From positions 4,960,001-5,024,000 of the forward strand of contig NC_014963.1 of NCBI RefSeq assembly GCF_000179915.2: a DNA stretch of 64,000 nt, in the 5' to 3' direction. Position 1 is the stretch's first letter, and each line of letters opens with the position of its first letter. Positions 25,712 to 34,441 of this stretch are shown here, in pieces. Source of the stretch: Terriglobus saanensis SP1PR4. Lineage in GTDB: Bacteria; Acidobacteriota; Terriglobia; Terriglobales; Acidobacteriaceae. The position numbers were made by a program, and so were the translations under genes. The notes beneath the pieces were generated by a model, which had not been told where the DNA came from, ran no database searches, and saw only the letters and a list, made by a program, of their open reading frames with translations.

Positions 25712-27202
25712 TTGGCTCAAACGGCATCTGTTACGGCAAATACTGGTGAACCGAACCGGATCGATACCGGTGTCCATGGATTGAACGATATTCTGAACGG
25801 CGGTCTGCCGGGTGGGCAGATGTATCTCCTCGAAGGAGATCCGGGCACTGGGAAGACAACGCTTGCGATGCAGTTCATCATTGCGGGCGTGAAGAAGGGC
25901 GAGCGAGCGTTATATGTGACCCTCTCGGAATCGAAGGCCGAGTTGGAGGGGTCCGCTCTTTCGCATGGATGGAACATCGAACTGCTTCCGATTGCGGAGT
26001 TTATTCCCGCCGAAGCGAGCCTTAGTCCCGAGCAGCAATATACGGTCTTTCATCCGAGCGAAGTGGAGCTGGCCGGAACGATTCAGAAGCTGACGCAACT
26101 GATCGACGATGTAAAACCGGAACGCCTGGTGATCGATTCACTCTCCGAGCTTCGCCTGCTTGCTGCAGATACGATGCGGTATCGCAGACAGCTTCTTGCG
26201 CTCAAGCATTTCTTCGTCGGTCGCGACACGACCGTTCTTTTGCTCGACGATAGAACGGCGGAGGGCAGTGACATGCAGCTGCAGAGCATCGCCCATGGCG
26301 TGATTCGTCTTGAGAAGATTGGGCGGACCTATGGCGTAACGCGGCGGCGCGTGGAGATTATCAAGCTGCGCGGAAGCGCCTATCGCGAGGGATATCACGA
26401 CTACACCATCGTGCAGGGTGGTCTTCAGATTTATCCACGCCTGATCGCGAACGAACACTCCACCACCTTCGCTGGGGAAAGAATCCAGAGCATCCTGCCT
26501 TCGCTGGATAAGATGTTTGGAGGCGGCATCAATCGCGGCTCCTCGACGCTTCTCATCGGTCCTTCAGGAAGCGGAAAGTCCACGCTCGCGATGGCCTATG
26601 CTTACGCCGCTGCCAGCCGAGGGGACCGCGCGATCGTCTATGCCTTCGATGAGATTCTGCGCACCGCGCAGGACCGCGCCAAATCTCTCGGCATGGATGT
26701 ACAGGCGGAGATCGAACGCGGAACGCTGGCGATGTCTCAGATCGATCCTGCGGAGCTTTCCCCGGGAGAGTTTGCCTGGCAGATCCGCCGCGACGTGGAG
26801 GAGAAGGATACACGCGTTGTGGTCATCGACAGTCTGAACGGCTTTCTGATGGCGATGCCGGGAGAGAACGATCTGAACCTGCATCTCCACGAGCTTCTGG
26901 CGTTCCTCAATCAAAAAGGTGTGGTGACGTTCCTCATCTATACGCAGCACGGCCTTGTCGGAAGCATGCTCACGGAAGTGGACGTCAGCTATCTCGCCGA
27001 TACGGTGATGCTGCTGCGTTATTTTGAATCGGAAGGTTCTATTCGCCAGGTTCTTTCGATCGTAAAGCAACGCGTCGGTCCCCATGAGCGAACGTTACGC
27101 GAGTTCACCATGAGCGAAGAGGGACTGGTGATTGGGGAGCAACTAAGCAGCTTTCAGGGCATTCTTACGGGCGTCCCAAGTCTCACAGTAGACAATGTAT
27201 AG
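25712..27202 (+). CDS. KaiC-like double RecA-fold ATPase, 496 aa
   Basis: The protein has two KaiC/RadA-type ATPase domains. Domain 1 starts RIDTGVHGLNDILNGGLPGG with Walker A GDPGTGKT (residues 42-49) and Walker B LVIDSLSEL. Domain 2 has Walker A GPSGSGKS (283-290) and VVIDSLNGFLMAMPGE. The C-terminus has the family pattern VKQRVGPHERTLREFTMSEEGL. The start is a TTG with AAAGGAA upstream. Cyanobacterial KaiC is of similar size, but no kaiA or kaiB is nearby; KaiC-like proteins outside cyanobacteria pair with histidine kinases and probably act in signalling. It is followed after 22 bases by such a kinase. Confidence 0.93.
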   Translation: MAQTASVTANTGEPNRIDTGVHGLNDILNGGLPGGQMYLLEGDPGTGKTTLAMQFIIAGVKKGERALYVTLSESKAELEGSALSHGWNIELLPIAEFIPAEASLSPEQQYTVFHPSEVELAGTIQKLTQLIDDVKPERLVIDSLSELRLLAADTMRYRRQLLALKHFFVGRDTTVLLLDDRTAEGSDMQLQSIAHGVIRLEKIGRTYGVTRRRVEIIKLRGSAYREGYHDYTIVQGGLQIYPRLIANEHSTTFAGERIQSILPSLDKMFGGGINRGSSTLLIGPSGSGKSTLAMAYAYAAASRGDRAIVYAFDEILRTAQDRAKSLGMDVQAEIERGTLAMSQIDPAELSPGEFAWQIRRDVEEKDTRVVVIDSLNGFLMAMPGENDLNLHLHELLAFLNQKGVVTFLIYTQHGLVGSMLTEVDVSYLADTVMLLRYFESEGSIRQVLSIVKQRVGPHERTLREFTMSEEGLVIGEQLSSFQGILTGVPSLTVDNV

Positions 27203-27224
27203 GTAACGTCCGAGGCCCGAAGTT

Positions 27225-28766
27225 ATGAGTATGGTTGTGCGCGTCATTGCTCCGATTGGACGCGACGCTGAATTGATTACCGAGTTGCTGCATCAGAACG
27301 GGGTTTCCGCCGAAACCTGTCCTGACCCTCTGTGCCTGTTAGGGGAAGCGCCGATTGGTCCGCTCCTGATTGCAGAAGAAGCATTGAGTACAGAGACAGT
27401 CCGCATCCTCGGAGAGTGGATGCGGAGCCAGCCCGCGTGGTCTGACCCGCCCATCCTGATCCTTACGGGCAGTGGACGCGAGACATCGCGAACGAACCGT
27501 CTTGAACTCGAGCGTCTTCCGCTTGGCACACCGGTACTGTTCGAACGACCGATCCGGACAGCCACGCTTCTCAGCGGTGTGCGCGCGGCACTACGAGCAC
27601 GGCAGCGTCAATACGAGATTCGTGATTCGTTCATCGCGCGCGACGCCGCCCTGGCCGAACTACATCAGCAGCGGGAAACCCTGCAGGTCGTCCTGGATAA
27701 CTCCATCGTCGGTGTGATGATTGGAAAAAGGGGGGGCAATATCAGCTACGCCAACCAGGCGATCCTGCGCCTGCTCGGCTATACGGCCGAGGAGGTAGCA
27801 GGGGGGAGAGTGCGATGGAGCGACATCAATACCTCCGAATATGCAGAAGCGGACCGCAAGGCCGAAGAACAGATGCGAAGCCATGGCGCGGCGGACTCAT
27901 ATCACAAGGAACTCCGGGCGAAAGACGGACGACGGATCCCCTTTCTTGTGGGCGTGACCCTTATTCCATCTGAGAGCTCTTCCGCGGCTTCTGACGATAT
28001 CGCTGTATTTCTGACCGATATGTCGCGTCAAAAGCAGGCCGAGGCGGCCCTGATCCAAAGTGAGAAGCTTGCCGCGGTCGGACGGCTTGCCGCTTCTATT
28101 TCGCACGAAATCAACAACCCCTTGGAAGCGGTCACGAACATCCTTTACATCGTCGAACAGAGTGTTCAGGATGCCGAGACACAGAAATACATGACGACCG
28201 CACAGGCCGAACTGCAACGGGTCAGCCAGATTGTCACACATACTTTGCGCTTTCACCGTCAGGCGACAAACCCGAGGGCCCTTACAGCCGAAGAGCTGCT
28301 TGAGCCGACACTCGGCCTGCATCACGGAAGGCTGTCGAACTCAAACATCGACGTGCAGGTGCATCACTGTGGCGCACAGCAGATCGTCTGCTATGAGGGC
28401 GATATACGGCAGGTACTGAACAATCTCATCGGGAACGCCATCGACTCGATGAAGACCGGTGGACGTCTTGTCATTCGGACGCGCGATGCATGCCTCTGGA
28501 AGAGCAATGTCTCCGGTGTGCGCATTACTATCTCCGACACCGGCCATGGAATGACACAGGAGGTGCGCGCGCGCATCTTCGAGCCGTTCTACACCACCAA
28601 GGGAATCAACGGGACAGGTTTGGGATTGTGGATCTCGCAGGGCATTGTGGAGAAACATCACGGGCTTCTTCAGGTGCGTTCCGCGATTACGGAAGGGAGT
28701 GGAACGGTGTTCAGTTTGTTCCTTCCCAATGTGTTTCAGAGTGCGGAAGAGATTCAGGCGGGTTAG
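27225..28766 (+). CDS. PAS-domain sensor histidine kinase with degenerate receiver, 513 aa
   Basis: Residues 1-125 look like a response-regulator fold without a clear phospho-acceptor Asp (PPILILTGSG, then FERPIRTATLLSGVRAALRAR). A PAS domain follows at about 150-268 (VLDNSIVGVMIGKRGGNISYAN). The HisKA helix carries His294 in SISHEINNPLEAV. The ATPase domain shows the N box IGNAIDSM and GTGLGLWISQGI. No membrane segment is present, so the kinase is cytosolic. It lies 22 bases after the KaiC-like gene and almost surely shares its transcript. No cognate response regulator is adjacent. Confidence 0.93.
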   Translation: MSMVVRVIAPIGRDAELITELLHQNGVSAETCPDPLCLLGEAPIGPLLIAEEALSTETVRILGEWMRSQPAWSDPPILILTGSGRETSRTNRLELERLPLGTPVLFERPIRTATLLSGVRAALRARQRQYEIRDSFIARDAALAELHQQRETLQVVLDNSIVGVMIGKRGGNISYANQAILRLLGYTAEEVAGGRVRWSDINTSEYAEADRKAEEQMRSHGAADSYHKELRAKDGRRIPFLVGVTLIPSESSSAASDDIAVFLTDMSRQKQAEAALIQSEKLAAVGRLAASISHEINNPLEAVTNILYIVEQSVQDAETQKYMTTAQAELQRVSQIVTHTLRFHRQATNPRALTAEELLEPTLGLHHGRLSNSNIDVQVHHCGAQQIVCYEGDIRQVLNNLIGNAIDSMKTGGRLVIRTRDACLWKSNVSGVRITISDTGHGMTQEVRARIFEPFYTTKGINGTGLGLWISQGIVEKHHGLLQVRSAITEGSGTVFSLFLPNVFQSAEEIQAG

Positions 28767-28781
28767 AACGGTACACGTCGC

Positions 28782-28803
28782 GACGGGTCGGGCCTTTGGC
28801 CCT
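28782..28803 (+). repeat. Short dispersed repeat C, copy 1
   Basis: GACGGGTCGGGCC-ttt-GGCCC contains a five-base-pair hairpin (28790-28802). The same leading words recur at 50382 (AGGTCGGGCCTTCAGCCCTC). It sits just past the kinase stop codon and may mark the transcript end. Confidence 0.4.
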
Positions 28804-28816
28804 ATATCTCAGGCTG

Positions 28817-28975
28817 CTAAGCGCTTTGTGGGTCGAGGTTGCCGGCTTCTTTACTACCGAAGAGTACGTGATACAGCAGCTCGTTGAACGACAGTTGGGA
28901 CAGGAAGTTGATGTCCCAACGCGGCGAGGGCTTTACTGGATGGTTGATTTCGGTCTGCGCTTCTGACGATGCCAT
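28817..28975 (-). CDS. Small protein of the ECF sigma operon, 52 aa
   Basis: MASSEAQTEINHPVKPSPR leads to a hydrophobic C-terminal half LSQLSFNELLYHVLFGSKEA. The ATG at 28975 has AAAGGAG eight bases upstream. An earlier in-frame ATG at 29002 overlaps the stop of the upstream membrane protein gene by three bases, so the frame is coupled either way. I do not recognise a family. Third place in a sigma-factor operon makes a regulatory or membrane role conceivable. It could still be chance, given its size. Confidence 0.5.
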   Translation of the reverse strand: MASSEAQTEINHPVKPSPRWDINFLSQLSFNELLYHVLFGSKEAGNLDPQSA

Positions 28976-28998
28976 GGACTCGCTCCTTTCGTGCGTGC

Positions 28999-29364
28999 TC
29001 ATTTTGCTGTTTGCTCCGATGTGGTCTCGCTTTTGCATCGATCGTGGTGTCCCCACCATCCGCCTCTGCCGCGCATGCCGGAGCGGAAGCGTTCGCGTTC
29101 TTCGGGGGTCATGTTGGCCCAGCGTTCTCCCATGTCGCGCTTCCATCCGCGAGGACCGCCGCCTCCATGTTTGTGGAAGCCGCCGAAGAGGATCTTGCTG
29201 AGCACTAGGAGGCCGAGCGCCTGCGTGAAGCTGATCGGCTTCCAGCCGATGATGGCAGGGACAAGCCAGTTCCAAAGCCGCTCCACCACGTATCCGAAGG
29301 TCGTGATCGCCACCAGGGCTATGATCACGATCTTGATTGCTTTAAAAAATCTGTACCGTCTCAT
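28999..29364 (-). CDS. Small membrane protein of the ECF sigma operon, 121 aa
   Basis: The protein has two membrane segments at about residues 8-28 (AIKIVIIALVAITTFGYVV) and 46-63 (TQALGLLVLSKILFGGF). A His/Gly/Arg-rich cytoplasmic tail follows, with WANMTPEERERFRSGMRGRGG and a His-Asp cluster. The EERERFR motif recalls small anti-sigma-like or metal-responsive membrane proteins seen next to ECF factors. It follows the sigma gene by nine bases and probably modulates it; direct anti-sigma function is inference. Confidence 0.8.
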   Translation of the reverse strand: MRRYRFFKAIKIVIIALVAITTFGYVVERLWNWLVPAIIGWKPISFTQALGLLVLSKILFGGFHKHGGGGPRGWKRDMGERWANMTPEERERFRSGMRGRGGWWGHHDRCKSETTSEQTAK

Positions 29365-29373
29365 CGATTCTCC

Positions 29374-29946
29374 CTATTGACCCGTTCCGTACTCTTGCTT
29401 GATCTCCAGCAGACGTTCACGCAGATAGAGCACGGCGTAGCGTTTGCGGGAGAGAAGCGTGTTGATGCTTATGCCTGTCTCTTCGGACAGTTCCTTGAAG
29501 CTGCGGCCTTCGAACTCATGCGCGAGGAAGACTTCGCGCTGGTTCTCCGGTAGTTCATCCAGCGCCGCATCCAGAGCGTCGAAGAGCAGGTTGCGCGCGA
29601 AGACTGCGTCGGGCCCAGCATCGGGCGAAGGCAGCAGATCACTCAGCGATCTGCTTTCGTCGTCCTCGTCGAATGTCTCGTCGAGCGAGACCGTCCGGCG
29701 TTTACGAAAGAGGTCTGTGATGCGGTTGCGTGCGACGCGGAAGAGCCATGCCGTCATCTGCTCCGCTGGCTTCATCAGTCGATAAGCCTCGATCAATTCA
29801 TAGAAAACATCCTGAAGAACGTCCTCCACGTCTCCTTTGTCGAGCACACGGCTGCGGATGAATCGGCGCAGACGCGGTTCTTCTCGCTCCAGAGCTTCTG
29901 CGATCGATTGGTTCTGGTCCGCTATCGTCAAGTCGGCAACCTGCAT
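29374..29946 (-). CDS. ECF-type RNA polymerase sigma factor, 190 aa
   Basis: Region 2 is RRFIRSRVLDKGDVEDVLQDVFYELI with AWLFRVARNRITDLFRKRR (residues about 28-82). Region 4 is ALDELPENQREVFLAHEFEGRSFKELSEETGISINTLLSRKRYAVLYLRE (about 128-178). The linker is acidic (DETFDEDDES). Length is normal for the group. No classical anti-sigma with a zinc motif is nearby; the two small downstream proteins are candidates for control. Confidence 0.95.
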   Translation of the reverse strand: MQVADLTIADQNQSIAEALEREEPRLRRFIRSRVLDKGDVEDVLQDVFYELIEAYRLMKPAEQMTAWLFRVARNRITDLFRKRRTVSLDETFDEDDESRSLSDLLPSPDAGPDAVFARNLLFDALDAALDELPENQREVFLAHEFEGRSFKELSEETGISINTLLSRKRYAVLYLRERLLEIKQEYGTGQ

Positions 29947-30196
29947 CTGCTTCCTTCACTCACTATGAATCCTGCAGAGCTCTTAGGGGAATAACGTTTG
30001 GCGGGGCGGGATATTGTGCTTCGCGCAAAATTCATAAGAAGATTTCTTCAAAAGAAACGCGCTGTGGCTTCCTTCGGGAATAAAGCGTCAGGGAGATTGT
30101 CCCTACGACGTGGCTATGCGTTCAAAGTGAGTCGTTTCAATTTTATGCAGGCCCAACAGATACGCCCCACGATCGGTGAAGAAAGGAGACACCCAA

Positions 30197-30784
30197 ATGA
30201 TTGAAGAAATCTTTATGGTCGAAAATCCTCCACTCAACAGGACCATTGACTTCGGAGGCGGGACGATTCAGCTTGGGGCACAATGCGTAGGTGCTGTTCT
30301 TGTGTGGGCGAAGAAAGTTCTTCGAGGAGATGACATTAATTTAACCGATCCAAGCAATAGTGAGTCGTTAAATGCCTCTGTAGCCGCCAGAGCACAGCAA
30401 GGTCGACAAATCCAGCAACTCGGAGCGCAACAAGCTCAGCAGGACGCGTTCTACACCATCAGAGGGGGCCTCACATTTACAGGGCTTTCTTTAGGAATTG
30501 AACGTTATGTTCATCTTCAGGGCCACCAAATTTTGGTTTCAATCGCCACTCACGCGCCTTCCAACAAGGTGTACATTCTTGTTCTTCGAGAACCGGTGGT
30601 AAATGGCCGGGCCCCAGGACACGCCGTCGGCGTTTACAAAGCAGCTGCGAATTCTTTTTATTTTTTCAATCCAAATACTGCTTTGTACCGATGTTCTTCG
30701 GCTCAGGAATTCTTAGTTCAGGCAAACCAGGAACTTGGTGCCTATCTCAATGGTTTCGGGGTTGGTACTTCTCTTCACCTCTAA
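30197..30784 (+). CDS. YopT/C58-like papain-fold cysteine protease, 195 aa
   Basis: AAAGGAG eight bases before the ATG at 30197 fixes the start. Cys30 lies at the head of a helix (AQCVGAVLVWAKKVL). His142 begins a strand in APGHAVGVYKA, and Asn158/Asn160 follow in FYFFNPNTALYRC. This Cys-His-Asn/Asp order, with a short strand-turn and a final helix (AQEFLVQANQEL), is that of clan CA papain-like enzymes of the C58 family (YopT, AvrPphB). In those, FxDPN-type turns carry the third residue. Residues 55-85 are Gln/Ala-rich helix. There is no signal peptide. GC is lower than the surroundings, which suggests transfer. Activity and target are inference. Confidence 0.72.
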   Translation: MIEEIFMVENPPLNRTIDFGGGTIQLGAQCVGAVLVWAKKVLRGDDINLTDPSNSESLNASVAARAQQGRQIQQLGAQQAQQDAFYTIRGGLTFTGLSLGIERYVHLQGHQILVSIATHAPSNKVYILVLREPVVNGRAPGHAVGVYKAAANSFYFFNPNTALYRCSSAQEFLVQANQELGAYLNGFGVGTSLHL

Positions 30785-30857
30785 TGATGCACGAAGTCAG
30801 AGCGCTTTGATCAGATCGCGCAGTAGCGGAAAGATCTGATTTTCTGCTTGCCCGCCT

Positions 30858-31012
30858 GGATCGCTCTTCGAGCGAACGATGCGCTTTGCGCATCCCATGT
30901 CCCAGAAGCGGGACATGGGGCACCCGGTTTGGGTTTCCTGAGGGATCAGGTTTATGCGCTCTGCGCGACCCCACCCTTTCGCGATGAAGCTGCGAAAGAA
31001 TGGGGCACGGGT
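30858..31012 (+). repeat. Dispersed multi-hairpin repeat, copy 3 (full length)
   Basis: It has the same order as copy 2: CGCTC-ttc-GAGCG, ATGCGC-ttt-GCGCAT, CATGTCCC-agaagc-GGGACATG, TTTCCTGAGGGATCAGG, GCGC-tct-GCGC, then TTTCGC-gatgaagct-GCGAAA and GAATGGGGCACGGGT. The rest of the 480-base gap to 31264 holds no other feature I can support. Confidence 0.85.
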
Positions 31013-31264
31013 GTGGGGTTACGTTGGTGTGGAAGTCTCTGATCTTTTCGGAATAAATTTCCTGCGCTGGGGTCTATTGCACTAGACATGCACCTTCTGC
31101 ACTCAAGAGTTTGATTTCTTTCTCTGCCTCTCAGCCTGTGCGACGTTCGCTGCAACCCGCTCCACGTCAGCACCAAGACCTCTCTTCACAAGAGAAATCA
31201 AGCGGATGGTCAACCGATCCCGTCGGTGCCGTTCGTCTCACGCTGATTGACCAGGAGAACCTCC

Positions 31265-32527
31265 ATGAAATTCCGTCCCTTGATGTTTTCTGTCTTCCTG
31301 TATCTCTCACTGACGAGCGTGGTGGCTGAAGGAGCTACGCTATGCGTTAACACGCAGGGAACGGACCGGTGCTACAACAGCATCTCCGAGGCTGTCGCCG
31401 CTGCCGGAGTAAACGATGTGATCCATATTGGCGCCGGCACCTACCGCGAATCGGTGACCATCACGAAGCCCGTATCGCTGGTTGGGCAGCATGCCGTCAT
31501 CGATGCTTCGGGACTTTCCCGTGGAATCTTTGTCAATGGGATGGCCGCGCCTGGTCTCGCGCAGGTTCACATCTCCGGCCTCACGGTGCTGAATGCCAAC
31601 TTCGAAGGCATTCTGGTTGCGAATGCGTCGGCGGTCACGATCTCCGACAGCATCATCGCAAATAACAATCATTCTCTCTCCGGCGCTACGTGCCCCGGCA
31701 TTGAAGCGTTCGAACCGGGAGAGCAGAACGACTGCGGGGAAGGCATTCATCTCCTGGGGGCAGACCATGCCATCGTGACGCACAATCAAGTCCATGGAAA
31801 CTCCGGTGGCATTTTATTATCGGACGACACAGGGCCGACGCATGACAATCTTGTGAGCCTGAATACCGTGACTGACAATCCGTTTGCATGCGGCATTGTG
31901 CTCGCATCGCACGTGCCCGCCGCAGTGAGCGGATCCGCACAATCTCTCGGGGTATTTCACAACACGATCTGGAAGAACTTTTCTTCAGGCAATGGAGTAA
32001 AGGTCGATGGCGGCGCCGGAATCGGTATCTTTGCTTCCGTCCCTGGAGCTGCGTCCTACGGCAACGTGATCATTGAGAACGTTCTCACCAGAAGCGGCCA
32101 TCCCGGCATCGCCCTGCATGCTCACGCTCCCAATCAGAAGCTGAACGACAACATGCTTGTGGGCAACGGCATTGCGGATAACGGCGCGGACACGGCTGAC
32201 GCCGCAACACCTGGATCCACGGGAATCAACGTATTCTCCGTGGTGCCGGCCACAGGCAACATCATCTCGGAAAATACGATTCAACAAGAGACGAACGACG
32301 TTGCCGTCAATAATTCTTCCCTCGTACAGGTAGAGTTTAACAATCTCGTCGGACACGGTGCTGGTGTGAAGAATCTTGGAACCGGCCCTGTCGACGCGAC
32401 CTTGAACTTTTGGGGCTGCGAGGCTGGCCCTGCCGCCAGGGGAAGCGGCTGTTCCACCGTGGATGACCCGAACATCCTCTTCGCGCCGTGGCTGAGTTCC
32501 ATCGCTCCGCTCGATCCGAAATTCTAA
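31265..32527 (+). CDS. Secreted right-handed beta-helix protein, 420 aa
   Basis: A signal peptide (MKFRPLMFSVFLYLSLTSVVAEGA) is followed by a parallel beta-helix. Repeats such as ITKPVSLVGQHAVIDASG, VHISGLTVLNANFEGILV and DHAIVTHNQVHGNSGGIL have the regular Asn/Gly turns of pectate lyase-like folds. AGGAG eight bases before the ATG at 31265 supports the start. The C-terminal part is Asn- and Gly-rich. It may bind or cleave polysaccharide, but no catalytic residues can be identified by eye. Confidence 0.88.
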   Translation: MKFRPLMFSVFLYLSLTSVVAEGATLCVNTQGTDRCYNSISEAVAAAGVNDVIHIGAGTYRESVTITKPVSLVGQHAVIDASGLSRGIFVNGMAAPGLAQVHISGLTVLNANFEGILVANASAVTISDSIIANNNHSLSGATCPGIEAFEPGEQNDCGEGIHLLGADHAIVTHNQVHGNSGGILLSDDTGPTHDNLVSLNTVTDNPFACGIVLASHVPAAVSGSAQSLGVFHNTIWKNFSSGNGVKVDGGAGIGIFASVPGAASYGNVIIENVLTRSGHPGIALHAHAPNQKLNDNMLVGNGIADNGADTADAATPGSTGINVFSVVPATGNIISENTIQQETNDVAVNNSSLVQVEFNNLVGHGAGVKNLGTGPVDATLNFWGCEAGPAARGSGCSTVDDPNILFAPWLSSIAPLDPKF

Positions 32528-32622
32528 CCAGTCCCGTTACAGAAGTTCTCCGCTCGATTCTGTTCGAAAGAGGAAGGCCACGCTCAGGGATGTCGTTCCT
32601 CCCTGAGCGGTAACATTTCTCC

Positions 32623-33336
32623 ATGGCACAAGGAAACAAGCTGAACGCAGCAGCGGTGAGGCGCGAGGTACACGCGCTGCGCGATCCGGAGAGAGCCGTC
32701 TTTTTGCAGCGCTTTTTCCGTACCGGGCCGGGTGAGTATGCCGAGGGCGATCGCATGCTGGGGCTGACGGTTCCGGCGCAGCGGGTGGTGGCGCGGGCGT
32801 TTCGAGCTTTGCCTCTCGAAGAGATCGCCAAGCTTCTGGCTTCGCCGTTTCATGAGCACCGATTGATCGCCCTGCTGATTCTGGTAGATCGGCATACACG
32901 CGGCGATGAGGTGGAGCAGCTTTTGTTGCACCGCTTTTATCTGACGCATCTCGACGCGGTGAACAACTGGGACCTGGTGGATACTTCGGCGGCGGCGCTT
33001 GTGGGCGAGCATGTGTCGGAGAAGTTATTGCAGAAGCTCCTTGCTTCTCCGAACCTCTGGCACAGGCGCGTGGCCATCGTATGTACGTTTGCGGAGCTGC
33101 GGGCAGGACGGGTGGAGACGACGTTTCGCGTGGCGGAACGGTTGCTGGGAGACAAGCACGATTTGATTCACAAAGCGGTGGGGTGGCTGTTGCGCGAGGC
33201 GGGTAAGAGATCTCCGGAGGCTTTGCTCTCCTTTCTGCGCACGCACTACGACCGTGTGCCGCGGACGACGTTGCGGTATGCGATTGAGCGGCTGGATGTC
33301 GTGGACCGGAAGCTGTGGCTGGGTGGACCGCAGTAA
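32623..33336 (+). CDS. DNA alkylation repair protein, AlkD-like, 237 aa
   Basis: This is a HEAT-like repeat protein of the AlkD family. LRDPERAVFLQRFFRTGPGEYAEGDRMLGLTVP is the usual N-terminal pattern with the conserved GxxxxGLTVP loop. Then come helices carrying NNWDLVDTSAAALV (the catalytic Asp region) and WHRRVAIVCTFAEL. Such glycosylases remove N3/N7-alkylated bases. It is a single-gene unit whose end is followed by a hairpin repeat. Confidence 0.9.
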   Translation: MAQGNKLNAAAVRREVHALRDPERAVFLQRFFRTGPGEYAEGDRMLGLTVPAQRVVARAFRALPLEEIAKLLASPFHEHRLIALLILVDRHTRGDEVEQLLLHRFYLTHLDAVNNWDLVDTSAAALVGEHVSEKLLQKLLASPNLWHRRVAIVCTFAELRAGRVETTFRVAERLLGDKHDLIHKAVGWLLREAGKRSPEALLSFLRTHYDRVPRTTLRYAIERLDVVDRKLWLGGPQ

Positions 33337-33380
33337 GCGTCAGGCTGGACGGGGGGCGATGTGAGTCTTCTTTGACTTCC

Positions 33381-33498
33381 GGACAGATCTGGTTTGTGCG
33401 CTCCGCGCGACCCCACCCTTTCCCACCCCAGCGAACAAAAAGACGTTCGCCGGGAACCCCGGTTTCGCAATAAAGCTGCGAAAGAATGGGACACCCGT
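33381..33498 (+). repeat. Dispersed multi-hairpin repeat, copy 4 (3' half, variant centre)
   Basis: GGACAGATCTGGTTTGTGCGC opens it, then GACCCCACCC, the variant centre GCGAAC-aaaaagac-GTTCGC (33431-33450), TTTCGC-aataaagct-GCGAAA and GAATGGGACACCCGT. The centre pairs as in copy 5, but with a different terminal base pair (G-C here, A-T there). Confidence 0.8.
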
Positions 33499-33512
33499 TT
33501 TTTGGGGCTTCC

Positions 33513-34301
33513 TCAGGCTTGCGGGAGATATCCCATGAATCTTCCGCTCGGGCGGTAGCCCAGGCGCTGGTATACCGGATATCCGGCTTCGGTCGCGTGA
33601 AGCACGGTCCTCTGAATGCCCGTCGCCTCGTAGGCCGCATTCAGCGCATGCCGGATGACCGCGTCGGCATATCCTTTACGTCGAGCCTCGGGCTTTGTTG
33701 CCACCAGAAAGAGAAGAAGGCAGTCTTCGTTGACGATGGCCGTCGCGGTTGCCACGGGTTCATCCTTCTCGTAGGCGACAAACCCATAGGCATGCTTTTG
33801 CCAGAGGGTGTGCTCCTTTACGATGGAGCGGCCAGCCTGAATTGGAAGATGGTACGCAACGCTATTCAGGTCTACGAAGTCTGTGATGGTCGTGTCATCG
33901 CCGATTCGTACAAAGCGAAGGTTGGAGAGGGTGCTGGGTTGCAGAGGGAGAATATCTCCGACCATGCCCGTCATTGGCAAGGGTGCGAGCTTTTCCTCCT
34001 GTGCAATGGCGGCTAGTTCTTCCGCCGCGCTGCCGGTGAGATAGTCCAGGCAGACGACAGCCCATCCCGGAGCCTCATGGGCCCGCAGGTACTCCGTTAT
34101 TTTCTGCATTCTCTCGCGCAGAACACCTGCATCCGAAAGCTCTTCGGTGAGGAAGAGCGTGTTGTAAAAAACAAAGGGAATATTGGCCCAGGCAACCGCT
34201 ATACCCGACCTGTCGGTAAAGTCTTTTTTGGGGAAGGGACTTACGAGCAGTTTCCAGGTGGTTACAAATTGATGCAATGACTCAACGAGTTCCGGCCGCA
34301 C
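33513..34301 (-). CDS. GNAT-family acetyltransferase, 262 aa
   Basis: The C-terminal half is a GNAT domain: VATATAIVNEDCLLLFLVATKPEARRKGYADAVIRHAL has the acetyl-CoA loop RRKGYA, and TVLHATEAGYPVYQRLGYRPSG is the last helix-strand. The N-terminal 140 residues form a second, divergent acyltransferase-like half. A GTG at 34301 with AGGAG six bases upstream is the start. Substrate unknown. It is divergent from the HD hydrolase gene. Confidence 0.88.
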   Translation of the reverse strand: MRPELVESLHQFVTTWKLLVSPFPKKDFTDRSGIAVAWANIPFVFYNTLFLTEELSDAGVLRERMQKITEYLRAHEAPGWAVVCLDYLTGSAAEELAAIAQEEKLAPLPMTGMVGDILPLQPSTLSNLRFVRIGDDTTITDFVDLNSVAYHLPIQAGRSIVKEHTLWQKHAYGFVAYEKDEPVATATAIVNEDCLLLFLVATKPEARRKGYADAVIRHALNAAYEATGIQRTVLHATEAGYPVYQRLGYRPSGRFMGYLPQA

Positions 34302-34441
34302 GCTTGCTCCTCACAGTCTCTCTGCGCTGCGGAGAGACTCTTTTCTCCCAAGACACTGGAAGACGCTGAATATTCCAAAACGGATGAGATTTCGAGGTAC
34401 GCCGCGTGCGAGTTAGCATGACGGACGGAGGCTAATTCGCC

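Noticed and set aside
25712-28766. Complete KaiABC circadian clock
   Set aside because: Only a KaiC-like ATPase and a kinase are present; no kaiA or kaiB frame is nearby, so a clock cannot be claimed.
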